Source of the DNA: CAZIKB01 sp964539665
GTDB taxonomy: Bacteria > Zhuqueibacterota > Zhuqueibacteria > Oceanimicrobiales > Oceanimicrobiaceae
Direction: 5' to 3'
Length of the DNA stretch: 41,818 nt
Assembly (NCBI GenBank): GCA_964539665.1
Contig: CAZIKB010000054.1
Location: 1-41,818 of the forward strand
The position numbers were made by a program, and so were the translations under genes. Shown piece after piece: positions 32,480 to 41,664 of this stretch. The notes below the pieces were generated by a model. That model ran no database searches and was not told the origin of the DNA. It saw nothing but the letters and a program-made list of their open reading frames with translations. Every line of letters begins with the position of its first letter. Within the stretch, counting starts at the first letter, position 1.

Positions 32480-32749
32480 CAGCAAGCAAAATCCCCCACC
32501 GTCCTTCACACCTCACGCCAGATGTTCAGGAACTATTAACATAAATTATCTCTTACACTTTTAAATATCAACTATTCATGCTTCAAACTCTCCACCGGAT
32601 TAGCCTGTGCAGCCTTAATCGCCTGAGCGCTCACTGTTACCAGTGCAACAATTAGCGCCAACCCGCCAGCCATCACAAACATCCACCAGCTAATTTCAAT
32701 TCGATAAGCAAAGCCGTTGAGCCACTTACCCATGTAGTAATAGATTGCC
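32474..32749 (-). repeat. 0.6-kb repeat, partial copy D (source-like copy inside the permease remnant)
   Basis: The segment homologous to the first ~275 nt of copies A and C. Here it continues without a break into the permease coding sequence (…AGATTGCCGGGATAGC), so it looks like the parental locus from which the repeated unit was derived. It includes the flank 32474-32571 and the last ~60 codons of the permease. GTTCAGG is at 32524-32530. Confidence 0.8.
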
Positions 32750-33976
32750 GGGATAGCAACAATAAAGGCAATGAGAACCAGTCGGATGAAGTCTTTCGAG
32801 AGCAACAGCACGATGCTGGAAATAGAGGCGCCGAGGACCTTACGCACTCCGATTTCCCTGGTGCGCTACGCAGTTGCAAAGGCAGCCAATCCAAAAAGAC
32901 CAAGGCAGGCAATGAAGATGGCAACTCCTGCGAAAATGCCGAAGATCTGCATAAAACGCACATCGGCCCGGTACTGTTGATCAAACATATCGTCAAGAAA
33001 GCTGTACAGAAAAGGACGATGAGGAGCAAGTCGTTTCCAAAGCTGTTCAAACTCGGACAGGCTACGCCTGAGGTTCTCTGTTCCAATGCGAAGCACAAGA
33101 AACCGTGCTGCTTGAGGGCTTAAACTCAATGTGAGTGGTTCGATAGCCCGGTGCAGGGAAACGAAGTTAAAGTCACGGGCGATACCAATGATCTTTCCCG
33201 CACGACCCCACTGGCGGAAAGATTTACCAACAGCGGCGGCGGGATTAGAATACCCAAATTCACGGGCAGCCGCTTCATTAATTACCAGAGCTTCCTGCAA
33301 ATCGGTCTGGAAATTCCGGTCGTAAGGACGACCAGCAGCCATCTCCAGGTTAAATTGTGGAATGAAATCAAAATCAATTTGGAAAATGTGGAAGGTTTTG
33401 GATTCCATCAGCCATGACACCCGTGACTGTGAGCGGTTGTTCGATACTGATAGTCATTGTTTGCCCCATAGGATCCTCGTCACCAAAGTACCGATTCGCT
33501 GCAGTTTCGGAGAGTACGATGCTAAATGGGTGGCTGAGTGATTTTACTGGATCACCCTGCAGTAACGGAAAACTGAACACCTCAAACACTGTAGAGTCAG
33601 TATAGAAATAATTTTCTTCCTGAAAGCTCCGTTCACCGTAGGCCAATAAAATAGTGTGTTGACCTGAGAAACGCACTGCACGAAGCACCTCGGGGAAATC
33701 GGCCTCTAACGCTGGCCCGGTCAGAGCATTTCCCCATGCTCTGAACTCTTCTGGTGCGGGCGGTGGCAGGTTTTCGCCCCGACGACGGGAATAATTTACA
33801 CGATAAATCTGGTCTGCATTCTCATGGAAACGGTCAAAACTTAGTTCGTCATAAACGTATAGCGAGATCAGCAAACAACATGTCATGCCAAGGGCTAAAC
33901 CAGAGATGTTAATAAATGAATAACCTTTGTGTTTTTTAAGATTTCGAATGGCAATTTTAATATAATTTGCAATCAT
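32572..33976 (-). pseudogene. MacB/FtsX-like ABC permease, degraded
   Basis: The ATG at 33976 (AGGGAG upstream) opens MIANYIKIAIRNLKKHKGYS, ISGLALGMTCCLLISLYVYDELSFDRFHENADQIYRVN, the usual MacB-like permease N-terminus with one transmembrane helix and a periplasmic domain. At ~33400 the frame shifts, and about 300 residues expected for the family (first FtsX domain) are missing. A second part in another frame (33420-32866, ESKTFHIFQIDFDFIPQF..., FSFLDDMFDQQYRAD-type text, IFIACLGLFGLAAFATA) ends in an in-frame TAG (32868-32866), after which RTREIGVRKVLGASISSIV continues to the normal end (NPVESLKHE). Intact relatives are about 800 residues, so it is not functional as read. Confidence 0.88.
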
Positions 33977-34305
33977 TTTTGTCTCCCTGGGATTTGTGTC
34001 ATATTTGGTAAATCGATTCGTGTCTTATTATTTAGACCTGAATTACCGAACATGGTTTGCAGATTTTTATATTTAATTTGTGCGTGACTGGTTTAAGCAT
34101 TAACAGCAGAATTTGTTGGAGAACACTTTTAGTTTTTTGACGTGTTGCCTCAAAATAATGCCAGCCTAAATGCTCTTCATCATCACCGTTTTAACTGCAT
34201 TACCCAAAATTATCCTTTCATTTTAAACTTAAGTTTTATATCTTAATCATATAATAACCAACCCACCATGGATTGTCAAGCCTGATTTAGAAAAAACTGT
34301 GAACC
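33977..34305. other. Intergenic region, nothing recognised
   Basis: A divergent gap between the permease remnant and pdxB. It is AT-rich with no reading frame, hairpin or repeat that I can support. It probably holds the pdxB promoter, for which no clear -35/-10 pair stands out. Confidence 0.5.
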
Positions 34306-35451
34306 ATGAAAATCATCGCCGACGAAAATATTCCTTTTGTACAGCAAGCTTTTTCAACATTGGGGGAGGTCATTACTTGCCCGGGTCGTGATATTACCAC
34401 CCAAACGATTGCAAACGCTGATATTCTCTTGGTACGTTCTGTCACAAGTGTGAGCCCTGAATTACTTGAGGGCAGCAAGCTAAAATTCATTGCCACCGCT
34501 ACCATTGGCCTCGATCATGTCGATGTGGATTATTTACGTGAGCAAAGTATCGGTTTTGCCAGCGCACCGGGCAGCAATGCCAACTCGGTGGCGGAATATG
34601 TGTTGAGCGCTCTCTTCGTTTTAGGCGAGCGTCAGGTTTTTGAGCTGCACGAGAAAACGGTCGGGATCGTTGGGTGCGGAAATGTCGGCTCAAAAGTACT
34701 GGCAAAACTCCAGTCCCTTGGCGTAAAATGCCTGGTAAACGATCCGCCTCTGCAGGAACAAACTGAGGGCCAGCAATTTGTTGAATTGCCAGAGGTACTG
34801 TCCGCAGATATCATTACCCTGCATGTGCCTTTGGAACGTGGTGATCGATATCCCACTTACCACATGATTGATGAAGTGTTTTTGTCAAGGATGCAAAAAG
34901 GCGCGATCTTGATCAACACTTCAAGAGGGTCGGTGATTGATGAAAGCGCGTTAAACTGTGCATTAAATGAGGGGAATTTTTCAGCGGTTCTTGATGTTTG
35001 GGAAGGTGAGCCAGAAATAAATACCGGCCTGTTAACAAAAGTTGAGATTACCACACCGCACATTGCTGGTTACAGCTTTGATGGCAAAGTCAACGGTACA
35101 CGCATGATTTACGAGGCAGCTTGCCGCAATTTTAATGTTCAACCGAGCTGGAATCCAGAAAAATGTATGCCTGAACCGCTTTTGAAAAGTCTGACAATTT
35201 CAAAATTTGCTTGTGATATGGCGGCCCTTCAAAAAGCCATACTTGCCTGTTACGATATTCGCAAAGATGATATTACTTTACGGCAAATACTGAATATCCA
35301 GCCAGAGAGCAGGCGCAAATACTTCGAAACTTTGCGAAAGAATTATCCCATTCGCAGAGAATTCAACAACTCAATAATCTGTATCCCAAATACAAGTTGT
35401 GAGCTGGCTAATAAAATTCAGGGTGTCGGTTTCAAAGTTAAACGCATCTAA
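34306..35451 (+). CDS. pdxB: Erythronate-4-phosphate dehydrogenase
   Basis: The 381-residue protein is a D-2-hydroxyacid dehydrogenase of the PdxB type: MKIIADENIPFVQQAF and VRSVTSVSPELL at the N-terminus, ATIGLDHVD, APGSNANSVAEYV, the NAD-binding VGIVGCGNVGSKV (119-131), NTSRGSVIDE with the catalytic Arg, and TPHIAGYSFDGKVNGT, whose His and following residues are characteristic of PdxB. It oxidises 4-phosphoerythronate in the DXP-dependent pathway to pyridoxal phosphate. Length agrees with the family (about 380). It stands alone; no other vitamin B6 gene is near. Confidence 0.92.
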   Translation: MKIIADENIPFVQQAFSTLGEVITCPGRDITTQTIANADILLVRSVTSVSPELLEGSKLKFIATATIGLDHVDVDYLREQSIGFASAPGSNANSVAEYVLSALFVLGERQVFELHEKTVGIVGCGNVGSKVLAKLQSLGVKCLVNDPPLQEQTEGQQFVELPEVLSADIITLHVPLERGDRYPTYHMIDEVFLSRMQKGAILINTSRGSVIDESALNCALNEGNFSAVLDVWEGEPEINTGLLTKVEITTPHIAGYSFDGKVNGTRMIYEAACRNFNVQPSWNPEKCMPEPLLKSLTISKFACDMAALQKAILACYDIRKDDITLRQILNIQPESRRKYFETLRKNYPIRREFNNSIICIPNTSCELANKIQGVGFKVKRI

Positions 35452-35670
35452 GCTGTTTATCAGGTGAATAAGTAATTGAACTAAAACTAAACACACTGGC
35501 TGATTGCGAGGAGTTTTTTGTAGAAACAATCTCATGCCGGGCTAATTAGAAAGTTGTTTTCCCCAAAAAAACGGGACTCGGGAAATTATAAATTTAGGTT
35601 TATTTAATGGTTTAATCTTAGTTTCTTTTCGAATTAATTGTCATTTCAATCACAAAATAAGGAGAAAGTC

Positions 35671-37140
35671 ATGAGAGTGCAATCATTAATTATTTGTGTT
35701 CTGTCGTTTTTCTTTTTTGTATCCCTGATGATAGGTTGTGGTGGTGTCGCAGACATGCAGGACAAAGTTCCTGTTACTACGTCATCAAATCAAGCCCTTA
35801 AATTATTCAAACAAGGACGTGATCTTCAGGAGAAGCTTCGCACTCAGGAGTCTCTGCAATATTTAGAGCAAGCCGTGGCTGAAGATGCCGATTTTGCCAT
35901 GGGTTATTTGTATCTTTCTTTGGCCCAACCCTCAGCAAAAGAATTTTTTGAGAGTTTGGATAAAGCAAAAGTATTCGTGGATAAAGTGTCAGAGGGAGAA
36001 CGATTATGGATTTTAGGATTTGAAGCGGGTGTGAATGGTAATCCAGCGAAGCAAAGGGAACTTTATGAGAAACTGGTGAAAGTATATCCTGATGATGAGC
36101 GGGTGCGCACTCTGTTAGGCAATTATTACTTCGGTCAGCAGGAATGGACAAATGCGATTGAGGAATACGAGAAGGCCATCATAATTAATGCCGATTTTTC
36201 GCAACCTTACAATCAGTTGGGCTATGCTTACAGGTTCCTGGAAAAGTATGATGACTCAGAAAAGACCTTTGAAAAATATATTGAATTGATTCCTGATGAT
36301 CCGAATCCCTATGACTCTTATGCAGAGCTGCTCATGAAAATTGGCAAATATGATGCTTCCATTGATAATTATAAAAAAGCGCTGGCAATTAATTCTAATT
36401 TTGTGGCGTCTCACATCGGCATAGCTACAAATTTAAACTTCAAGGACGATCACGAGGCGGCCAGAAAGCAACTTCAAAAATTGTATGAATCGGCGCTAAA
36501 TGACGGAGAACGCCGGGCAGCGCACTTTGCAATGACTGTGTCTTACGTTGACGAGGGCAATCTGGCTGAGGCTTTGGCGGAACAGAAAAAAATGTATTCC
36601 CTCGCTGAGAAAATCAATGATTCTGCTGCGATGGCTGGTGACCTGAATACCATGGGCAATATTTTGCTGGAATTTGGCAACACAAATGAAGCCATGGACA
36701 GATTTGAAGGATCTTTGCAAATTATGCAAAAATCCGATCTCTCTAAAGAACAAAAAGAGCTTGCAGAGATGGGACATCTATTTAATGCTGCACATGTCGC
36801 ATTGAAGATGAGAGATTTTGCACTTGCAAAGACATATACAGAGGAATATAAAATGCAAGCTGCCGCGAGAAAAAATCGGTTTCAAATCTGGGCAGGTCAT
36901 CAGTTGGCAGGAATGACTGCTTATGCAGAAAACGATTTTCTGGAAGCAGTTTCGAAATTAGAAAAGTCTAATTTGCAAAACCCATACAATATTTACAGAT
37001 TAGCATTAATCCATGAAGCCAATGGGAATACAGCCATAGCAGAAAAGATGTTTGACAAGGTCACAAATTTTAACGCCTTGAACAGTCTGGCTTATGCTTT
37101 TACTCGAAAGCATCATAAAGCATTGATGACTTCAAAGTAA
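35671..37140 (+). CDS. TPR-repeat lipoprotein
   Basis: The ATG at 35671 is chosen because GGAG lies at the right distance and it opens a signal peptide (MRVQSLIICVLSFFFFVSLM, then IGC with Cys23 as the likely lipid-modified residue). A start at 35638 would add 11 residues. The mature part has about nine tetratricopeptide-like units (for example YFGQQEWTNAIEEYEKAI, QLGYAYRFLEKYDDSEKTFEKYI, LNTMGNILLEFGNTNEAMDRFEGSL), pointing to protein-protein interaction at the outer membrane or periplasm. Function beyond this is unknown. Confidence 0.85.
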   Translation: MRVQSLIICVLSFFFFVSLMIGCGGVADMQDKVPVTTSSNQALKLFKQGRDLQEKLRTQESLQYLEQAVAEDADFAMGYLYLSLAQPSAKEFFESLDKAKVFVDKVSEGERLWILGFEAGVNGNPAKQRELYEKLVKVYPDDERVRTLLGNYYFGQQEWTNAIEEYEKAIIINADFSQPYNQLGYAYRFLEKYDDSEKTFEKYIELIPDDPNPYDSYAELLMKIGKYDASIDNYKKALAINSNFVASHIGIATNLNFKDDHEAARKQLQKLYESALNDGERRAAHFAMTVSYVDEGNLAEALAEQKKMYSLAEKINDSAAMAGDLNTMGNILLEFGNTNEAMDRFEGSLQIMQKSDLSKEQKELAEMGHLFNAAHVALKMRDFALAKTYTEEYKMQAAARKNRFQIWAGHQLAGMTAYAENDFLEAVSKLEKSNLQNPYNIYRLALIHEANGNTAIAEKMFDKVTNFNALNSLAYAFTRKHHKALMTSK

Positions 37141-37330
37141 TCAATTTAGATTTGGAGAGAAAGGAAATAATGTAAACGTAAATAGGGGGTGATAGGGTAT
37201 AGGTGCATTCGGAGACGCTGAAAATACGATGAATTTCCTTAAACCTTACCTTCACAAGCTTTATCAAATTATGACATTAAAGTGGACAAATTGTAATATG
37301 TCAGTTATGGGAGGGATGTGCAAAATCATG

Positions 37331-37398
37331 GTTCGACTCCGCTCACCATGAAGATAACTAAAAAAATCAAACTTACTTCATACTGAGCGGAGTCGAAG
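37331..37398. repeat. Inverted repeat 'TTCGACTCCGCTCA', REP-like
   Basis: GTTCGACTCCGCTCACCATGAA (left arm, 37331-37352) is nearly complementary (19 of 22) to the right arm 37377-37398, whose core is ACTGAGCGGAGTCGAA, around a 24-nt AT-rich loop. It lies in the 333-nt gap 37141-37473 between convergent genes; the rest of that gap shows only AATAGGGGGTGATAGGG-type text similar to other intergenic regions here. Confidence 0.7.
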
Positions 37399-37473
37399 TA
37401 TAGGTTTCACTACAATCATAACTGACCTATTACGTGAAATTTAAAATTCTTCTTGCATTTTTCAAATGTGGTT

Positions 37474-38112
37474 TCAGTGTAGATCAAACATAAACGGTAT
37501 TCTAACCCATACCTTTACGGGTTTATCTCGTTGCAGAGCCGGATGCCATTTTACGCTTTTTAATGCGGCGACAGCTGCATTATCTAAAGCCGGATGACCT
37601 GATGATTCTATAATTTCAGTAGCTATAATCAGGCCTTCTGTACTAACTAATATTTTTAAAGTAACCTTCCCTTTAACTCCGATTCTTTGTGCAATTTCCG
37701 GATAGATTAAATTTTTTTGAATAGCCTCAAAACCGCCGATTGGACTGGGTGGTTTATCATAACGGATAAAAATCGTTTCAGATGGTTTGGGCTCTGACGG
37801 CGGTGGAGGATTCGGAATTTCACGTAGGTCGATGTATATGTACTCCATTTCTTCATTATCAGGGGCTTTTTCATCTGGCACCGGAACTGGTATTGCGGGT
37901 ATATTGGGCGGACGTTGAACTTTTTGTTGTTCAGTTACTGGAACATCAAAGCCTTCTATTATTGGTGGAATGAATTCTTTCGGCTCTGCCTTAATATGAA
38001 TATGTCGAAACGCCACGAAGACAAATGTACAAAATAGCAGTGCTGCCAGAAAGCCCTATTCTAACGTTTTTCTGTAACTTGATCGGAGATTTGTACTTTT
38101 TTTGTTTTTCAT
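37474..38112 (-). pseudogene. TonB-like energy transducer with in-frame amber codon
   Basis: An ATG at 38112 with a perfect AGGAGGT site opens MKNKKSTNLRSSYRKTLE, then a TAG (38058-38056). The same frame continues GFLAALLFCTFVFVAFRHIH (transmembrane helix), a proline-rich linker (VQRPPNIPAIPVPVPDEK; NPPPPSEPKPSE) and a C-terminal TonB domain (YPEIAQRIGVKGKVTLKILV...ALKSVKWHPALQRDKPVKVWVRIPFMFDL). Without the TAG it would be a 212-residue normal TonB-like protein, linking the inner membrane to outer-membrane receptors. An ATG at 38016 would give 180 residues but lose most of the anchor. It follows the sigma/anti-sigma-like pair on the same strand, 59 nt away. Confidence 0.78.
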
Positions 38113-38171
38113 GATATAGTACCTCCTTTTTCAAAATGAATTAAACTTCTGCAAAGGTCAGTTATTTGTCA

Positions 38172-38393
38172 CTATTTAATCAAGAGCATAAATATAACAC
38201 ACAGCAAAAGTAAAATAATAGAGGTCAGGGCCCAGGTCCATGGCGGTAAGCTCGAAAGCACTCTCAATTTCCTGCGTTGTCTTTGCCCGATTAATATTTT
38301 TTGCCAGACTTTATGTTGTACCTGTGCCAGACTTTTTTCGGGAAGTTTACCGTTACGTAAAAAGTCTTCTATCTCTTTTAAATCATTTTTCAT
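38172..38393 (-). CDS. Small membrane protein, candidate anti-sigma partner
   Basis: The 73-residue protein has a charged N-terminal half (EIEDFLRNGKLPEKSLAQVQ) and a C-terminal transmembrane helix (WALTSIILLLLCVIFMLLI). The start overlaps the ECF sigma gene stop by 4 nt (ATGA). Position and topology fit a minimal anti-sigma or sigma-associated membrane protein, but no anti-sigma motif is seen. Confidence 0.65.
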   Translation of the reverse strand: MKNDLKEIEDFLRNGKLPEKSLAQVQHKVWQKILIGQRQRRKLRVLSSLPPWTWALTSIILLLLCVIFMLLIK

Positions 38394-38968
38394 AGCTGTT
38401 TTCTTAGTTGGATTAATCCTCTGCGAATATGAGTTTTTACGGTATTTTCAGATAGCTCCAAAATATCAGCAATTTCCTTAATTGATTTTTCTTCAAAATA
38501 TCGTAAGCTCAAAATCGTCTGATACTTTAATGGTAGTTTTGCTAAAACAGCACAAACTTTTTTAAACTTTTCATTCTTCTGAATAGATTCTTCAATTTTT
38601 ATGAGTTCTGAATCCGTGTCGCGATCCGATTTTAAATTGACAGCCAGTTCAGATGTCAGGGGAACAATTCGTTTGAATTTTCGATAGTTAAGGTTTATTT
38701 CATTTGTTGCTATTCGATACAACCAGGACGAAAATGAAATACCTTTCCACTGATAATTTTGAATATGATCCAGGCTTTTGAGAAAAGTGTTTGCAGTAAT
38801 ATCCTGAGCATGATGGACGTTGCAGGTTCTACGCAACGCATAATTGAAAATCATGTCGTGATATTTTTGGAATAACGGTTCAAAAGCCGAAGGATCTTTT
38901 TGTGAAGCGAGAATCCAACTGCGTTCCTGCTGAAGCTCAGTTTCAACTTTTACGTTTTGTTCCTGCAC
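38390..38968 (-). CDS. ECF-type RNA polymerase sigma factor
   Basis: The 192-residue protein has region 2 (FEPLFQKYHDMIFNYALRRT, AQDITANTFLKSLDHI, ISFSSWLYRIATNEINLNYR) and region 4 (LAKLPLKYQTILSLRYFEEKSIKEIADILELSENTVKTHIRRGLIQLRKQL) of the sigma-70 family, linked by an acidic stretch. The start is GTG at 38968 with GGAGGAG just upstream. It is the first gene of an operon with a small membrane protein and the TonB-like gene, so it may control transport or envelope functions in response to a membrane signal. Confidence 0.88.
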   Translation of the reverse strand: MQEQNVKVETELQQERSWILASQKDPSAFEPLFQKYHDMIFNYALRRTCNVHHAQDITANTFLKSLDHIQNYQWKGISFSSWLYRIATNEINLNYRKFKRIVPLTSELAVNLKSDRDTDSELIKIEESIQKNEKFKKVCAVLAKLPLKYQTILSLRYFEEKSIKEIADILELSENTVKTHIRRGLIQLRKQL

Positions 38969-39361
38969 CGGCTCCTCCAGCGCTAAGTTAGTTAGATTCG
39001 TCTTTAGTGATATAATACTCTGAAGCTTAGAAGGTTTCGTTTTTTATATAAAAAAAGAAGAGGGAGTATACGGGAATAGGGAAATAAAGCAATAAAGGAT
39101 TATGTCCAGCTTTAGAATTATAGGTCAGATGCTCTGGATGTCTATTTATCTCCTCTGTTGTCATTTTGAATCCCGTTATAAGGGAGGAGAAATCTGACAG
39201 TGCTAAAAGGCTTAGTTTTGATTGAAACCAGATGCCTCACCCGCTAAAGCGGATTCGGAATGACAATTTTATAGACTTTGCTGAGCTAAACGGAAAACCG
39301 TTGGCGGATACCCTTATTTCCTTTTACCTCTATACCTAATACCCTTATTCCCCCACTCTAT
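38969..39361. repeat. Intergenic region with an inverted repeat 'TTGTCATT..GAATCC'
   Basis: TTGTCATTTTGAATCC (39158-39173) and GGATTCGGAATGACAA (39251-39266) are inverted copies (14 of 16), enclosing a ~75-nt spacer with CCCGTTATAAGGGAGG and CCTCACCCGCTAAAGCGG. Near 39300-39355 there is ACCCTTATTTCC and TACCTAATACCCTTATTCC text resembling that near 14690. These look like small interspersed palindromic repeats. No gene is seen. Confidence 0.55.
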
Positions 39362-41664
39362 TTAATTCAGTAAGTCAAACAGACGGTTGTATTTGATTAT
39401 CAGATTTCGGGATTGGGTGCTGCTTATTCGGTTGTCTATTTCACGAATATCATTGTAGACGATAAATAGCCCGGTATTGGCTGTCTGTAGCCAGCCTAAT
39501 CGAAGGTTAGTCGACCAAATATCATCGAAATCATTATACTGAATGAGTCCCTGAATGAAAAGTCGCGGTGTGAAAGAATAAGAAATACGAGCGCGAAAGA
39601 GATTAGTCACAACGCTGCCCTCGGGAAGATTAATATCGTTACGGCTCAAACTTAATTGCGTATTAAAGTTCTCTCCAAAACGGAATTTAAAAGTTGGATT
39701 AAGTGAAAATCTGTCACCGCCGAAAAAACCACCCTTTGTAATTCGCATATTTAAGCTCCACCAGGCGCCCTGATTTGTCATCAAAACAATTTGTGCTTCC
39801 GCATGATTGTATGTACCCGGCGGCACGAATATATCCTGAATTATTACAGAATCATCTTCGACAGCAATCGGGAGAATCCCTTCTTTTGTAATATTGACAC
39901 CTGTGTGAAATTGATAACCATTTTTCCATTCCCAGTGATTGTCTATATGCCAGTAGCCAGTTTCTTGAAATCCATCAAAGTTCCAGAATCCGTTGTAGTG
40001 GGTATGCGGTCGCAATTCGAGCAGGCCCAGGAAATTATCAGGGCGATAGCGGTAAAGTATGGACAAATCAGGTTTACGGAATCCCCCTCTTTCTAAAAAT
40101 CCAACATCGGGATTGAAGTTTTCAGCGACTTCCATGTAATCAGCGGACAAACGCCAGGCTTCGGAATCATAGCTGGCGCCAAGCTTAAAAGCATATTGAG
40201 CATCATTAATATCAGGTGTGAATGTTCGTGCAGCAAATCCTTTTATTTGCCCATACTTACCAATTCCAATACGGCCATCAAGCGCTATTGTCCGATTATA
40301 ATCATTATCAGGAGCCAGGTCGCCGGTTCCTTGCCGGTTAACAAAAATAGCGCCGATTGCCGAACGATTCGGCAGTTCTTTATTCACGCGCGCTACTGTG
40401 AAATTGTTAGCCTGAGTCGTATCCATCTCAAGCGATTAGGTCTGCATGTTTAGCATGCCGATATTTAAGCCGGCTGCTTTACCGGATAGACGCAGTCCGC
40501 CAAAAATCGGGATAATATTATTATCCTCAGAGATTCCGATTCGACGGCTAAAAAACATCTCCACTTCTCCGGGGCTGCCCACTGAGAAAAAACCGGCATT
40601 TTCAAGAAAGAATGGGCGTTTTTCGGGAAAAAACAGATTGAAACGATTTAGATTGATTTGCTGCTCATCGACTTCTACCTGGGCGAAGTCGGTGTTATAT
40701 GTCGCATCCAGTGTCAGGCTGTTTGTGATGCTGTATTTTACATCAACACCGAAGTTGGCATCTTTTTGCCAATTAGTGTTAAATGTTTTATCTTCAGGAT
40801 CATCTGGATTATAATAATAACGATTGACCTCGCCGAGAGAATAGGGCATGACTTTTAAATTTTTCTGATTCAAATTTTCAAGACCGGTAAGTGTGCCAGC
40901 CATCGAGAGCCGGTGTAAATTGAATTGTCGGGGAAGCGGCGCCCAAAATGCCTTTTCATTATGTCGACGGATATTGCGCTGGAAGTTTATCCCCCAATTT
41001 TGAGATTTCTCGTCATTAAAACGAAGGGTGCGAAAGGGGATAGCAAATTCAGCGCTCCAGCCGATTTCAGATACCCTGGTTCTGACTTCCCAGGAGCCAT
41101 CCCAGTTGAGATTGAAACCTCCGCCTGAGCCACCGCGTTGACGTCCACGTCCGCGACCAAAACTTCCCTGACCTTCATTCGTCACCTGTGCATCATATTC
41201 AATTCCAACTGGATTGGTGCCAAATACAAAACCGTTTTGTTTATCATAATATGTATCGAGAATAAGCTGGAAACTGTCAGTCTCATCAAGTGAAGCATCC
41301 CGTCGACTTTCCGAAACGATAATTCGATCTGGCTCCCGGTCGTAGCAAACAACGCCAAAATATAGCATTTCTGCTGTTTGAATTATTCGCACTTCCGTTT
41401 TCTCTGATGCTGGCTGCCCTTCATTCGGGGTGATTTGCCAGAAGTTTGTGGCAGGTTGCGCCGTCTCCCAGGCGGGATCACCAAGCACCTCTCCGTCGAG
41501 TACAGGCGGCGACTTAACACTTGTGACTGTTGCAACAGGCTGAGAATTGGCTTTGCTTTTATTTTTTGAATCATCGCCCTTTGAAATTTCAGGATGCATT
41601 ATGTTGACGCTAATAAAGAAGATGATGAAGTTAACCAGGTGCGAAGTGTCTTTCTAAAAGTCAA
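39362..41664 (-). pseudogene. DUF5916/CBM9-like outer-membrane protein with frameshift and in-frame stop
   Basis: Two frames in the same register (41599-40436 and 40426-39362) are separated by a single TAA (40438-40436): ...GLNIGMLNMQT-stop-SLEMDTTQANNFTVARV. The first part has an N-terminal CBM9-like beta sandwich (PPVLDGEVLGDPAWETA; EKTEVRIIQTAEMLYFGVVCYD; DSFQLILDTYYD) and NLFFPEKRPFFLENAG, typical of DUF5916. The second is a series of amphipathic strands that fit an outer-membrane beta barrel, ending LFDLLN. The N-terminal signal is also broken: a TTG at 41664 with GAGGAG starts LTFRKTLRTW, but the hydrophobic LVNFIIFFISVNI that should follow is in another frame. Function of the family is unknown. 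Confidence 0.82.

Noticed and set aside
32866..38058. Genome-wide recoding of TAG as a sense codon (amber in permease and TonB-like genes)
   Set aside because: TAG is the natural stop of the 1110-residue repeat protein and other genes end normally, and DUF5916 is broken by TAA, so gene decay or error is simpler.
38172..38393. Zinc-binding anti-sigma (ZAS) factor next to the ECF sigma gene
   Set aside because: No H-x3-C-x2-C motif is present; only position and membrane topology suggest an anti-sigma role.
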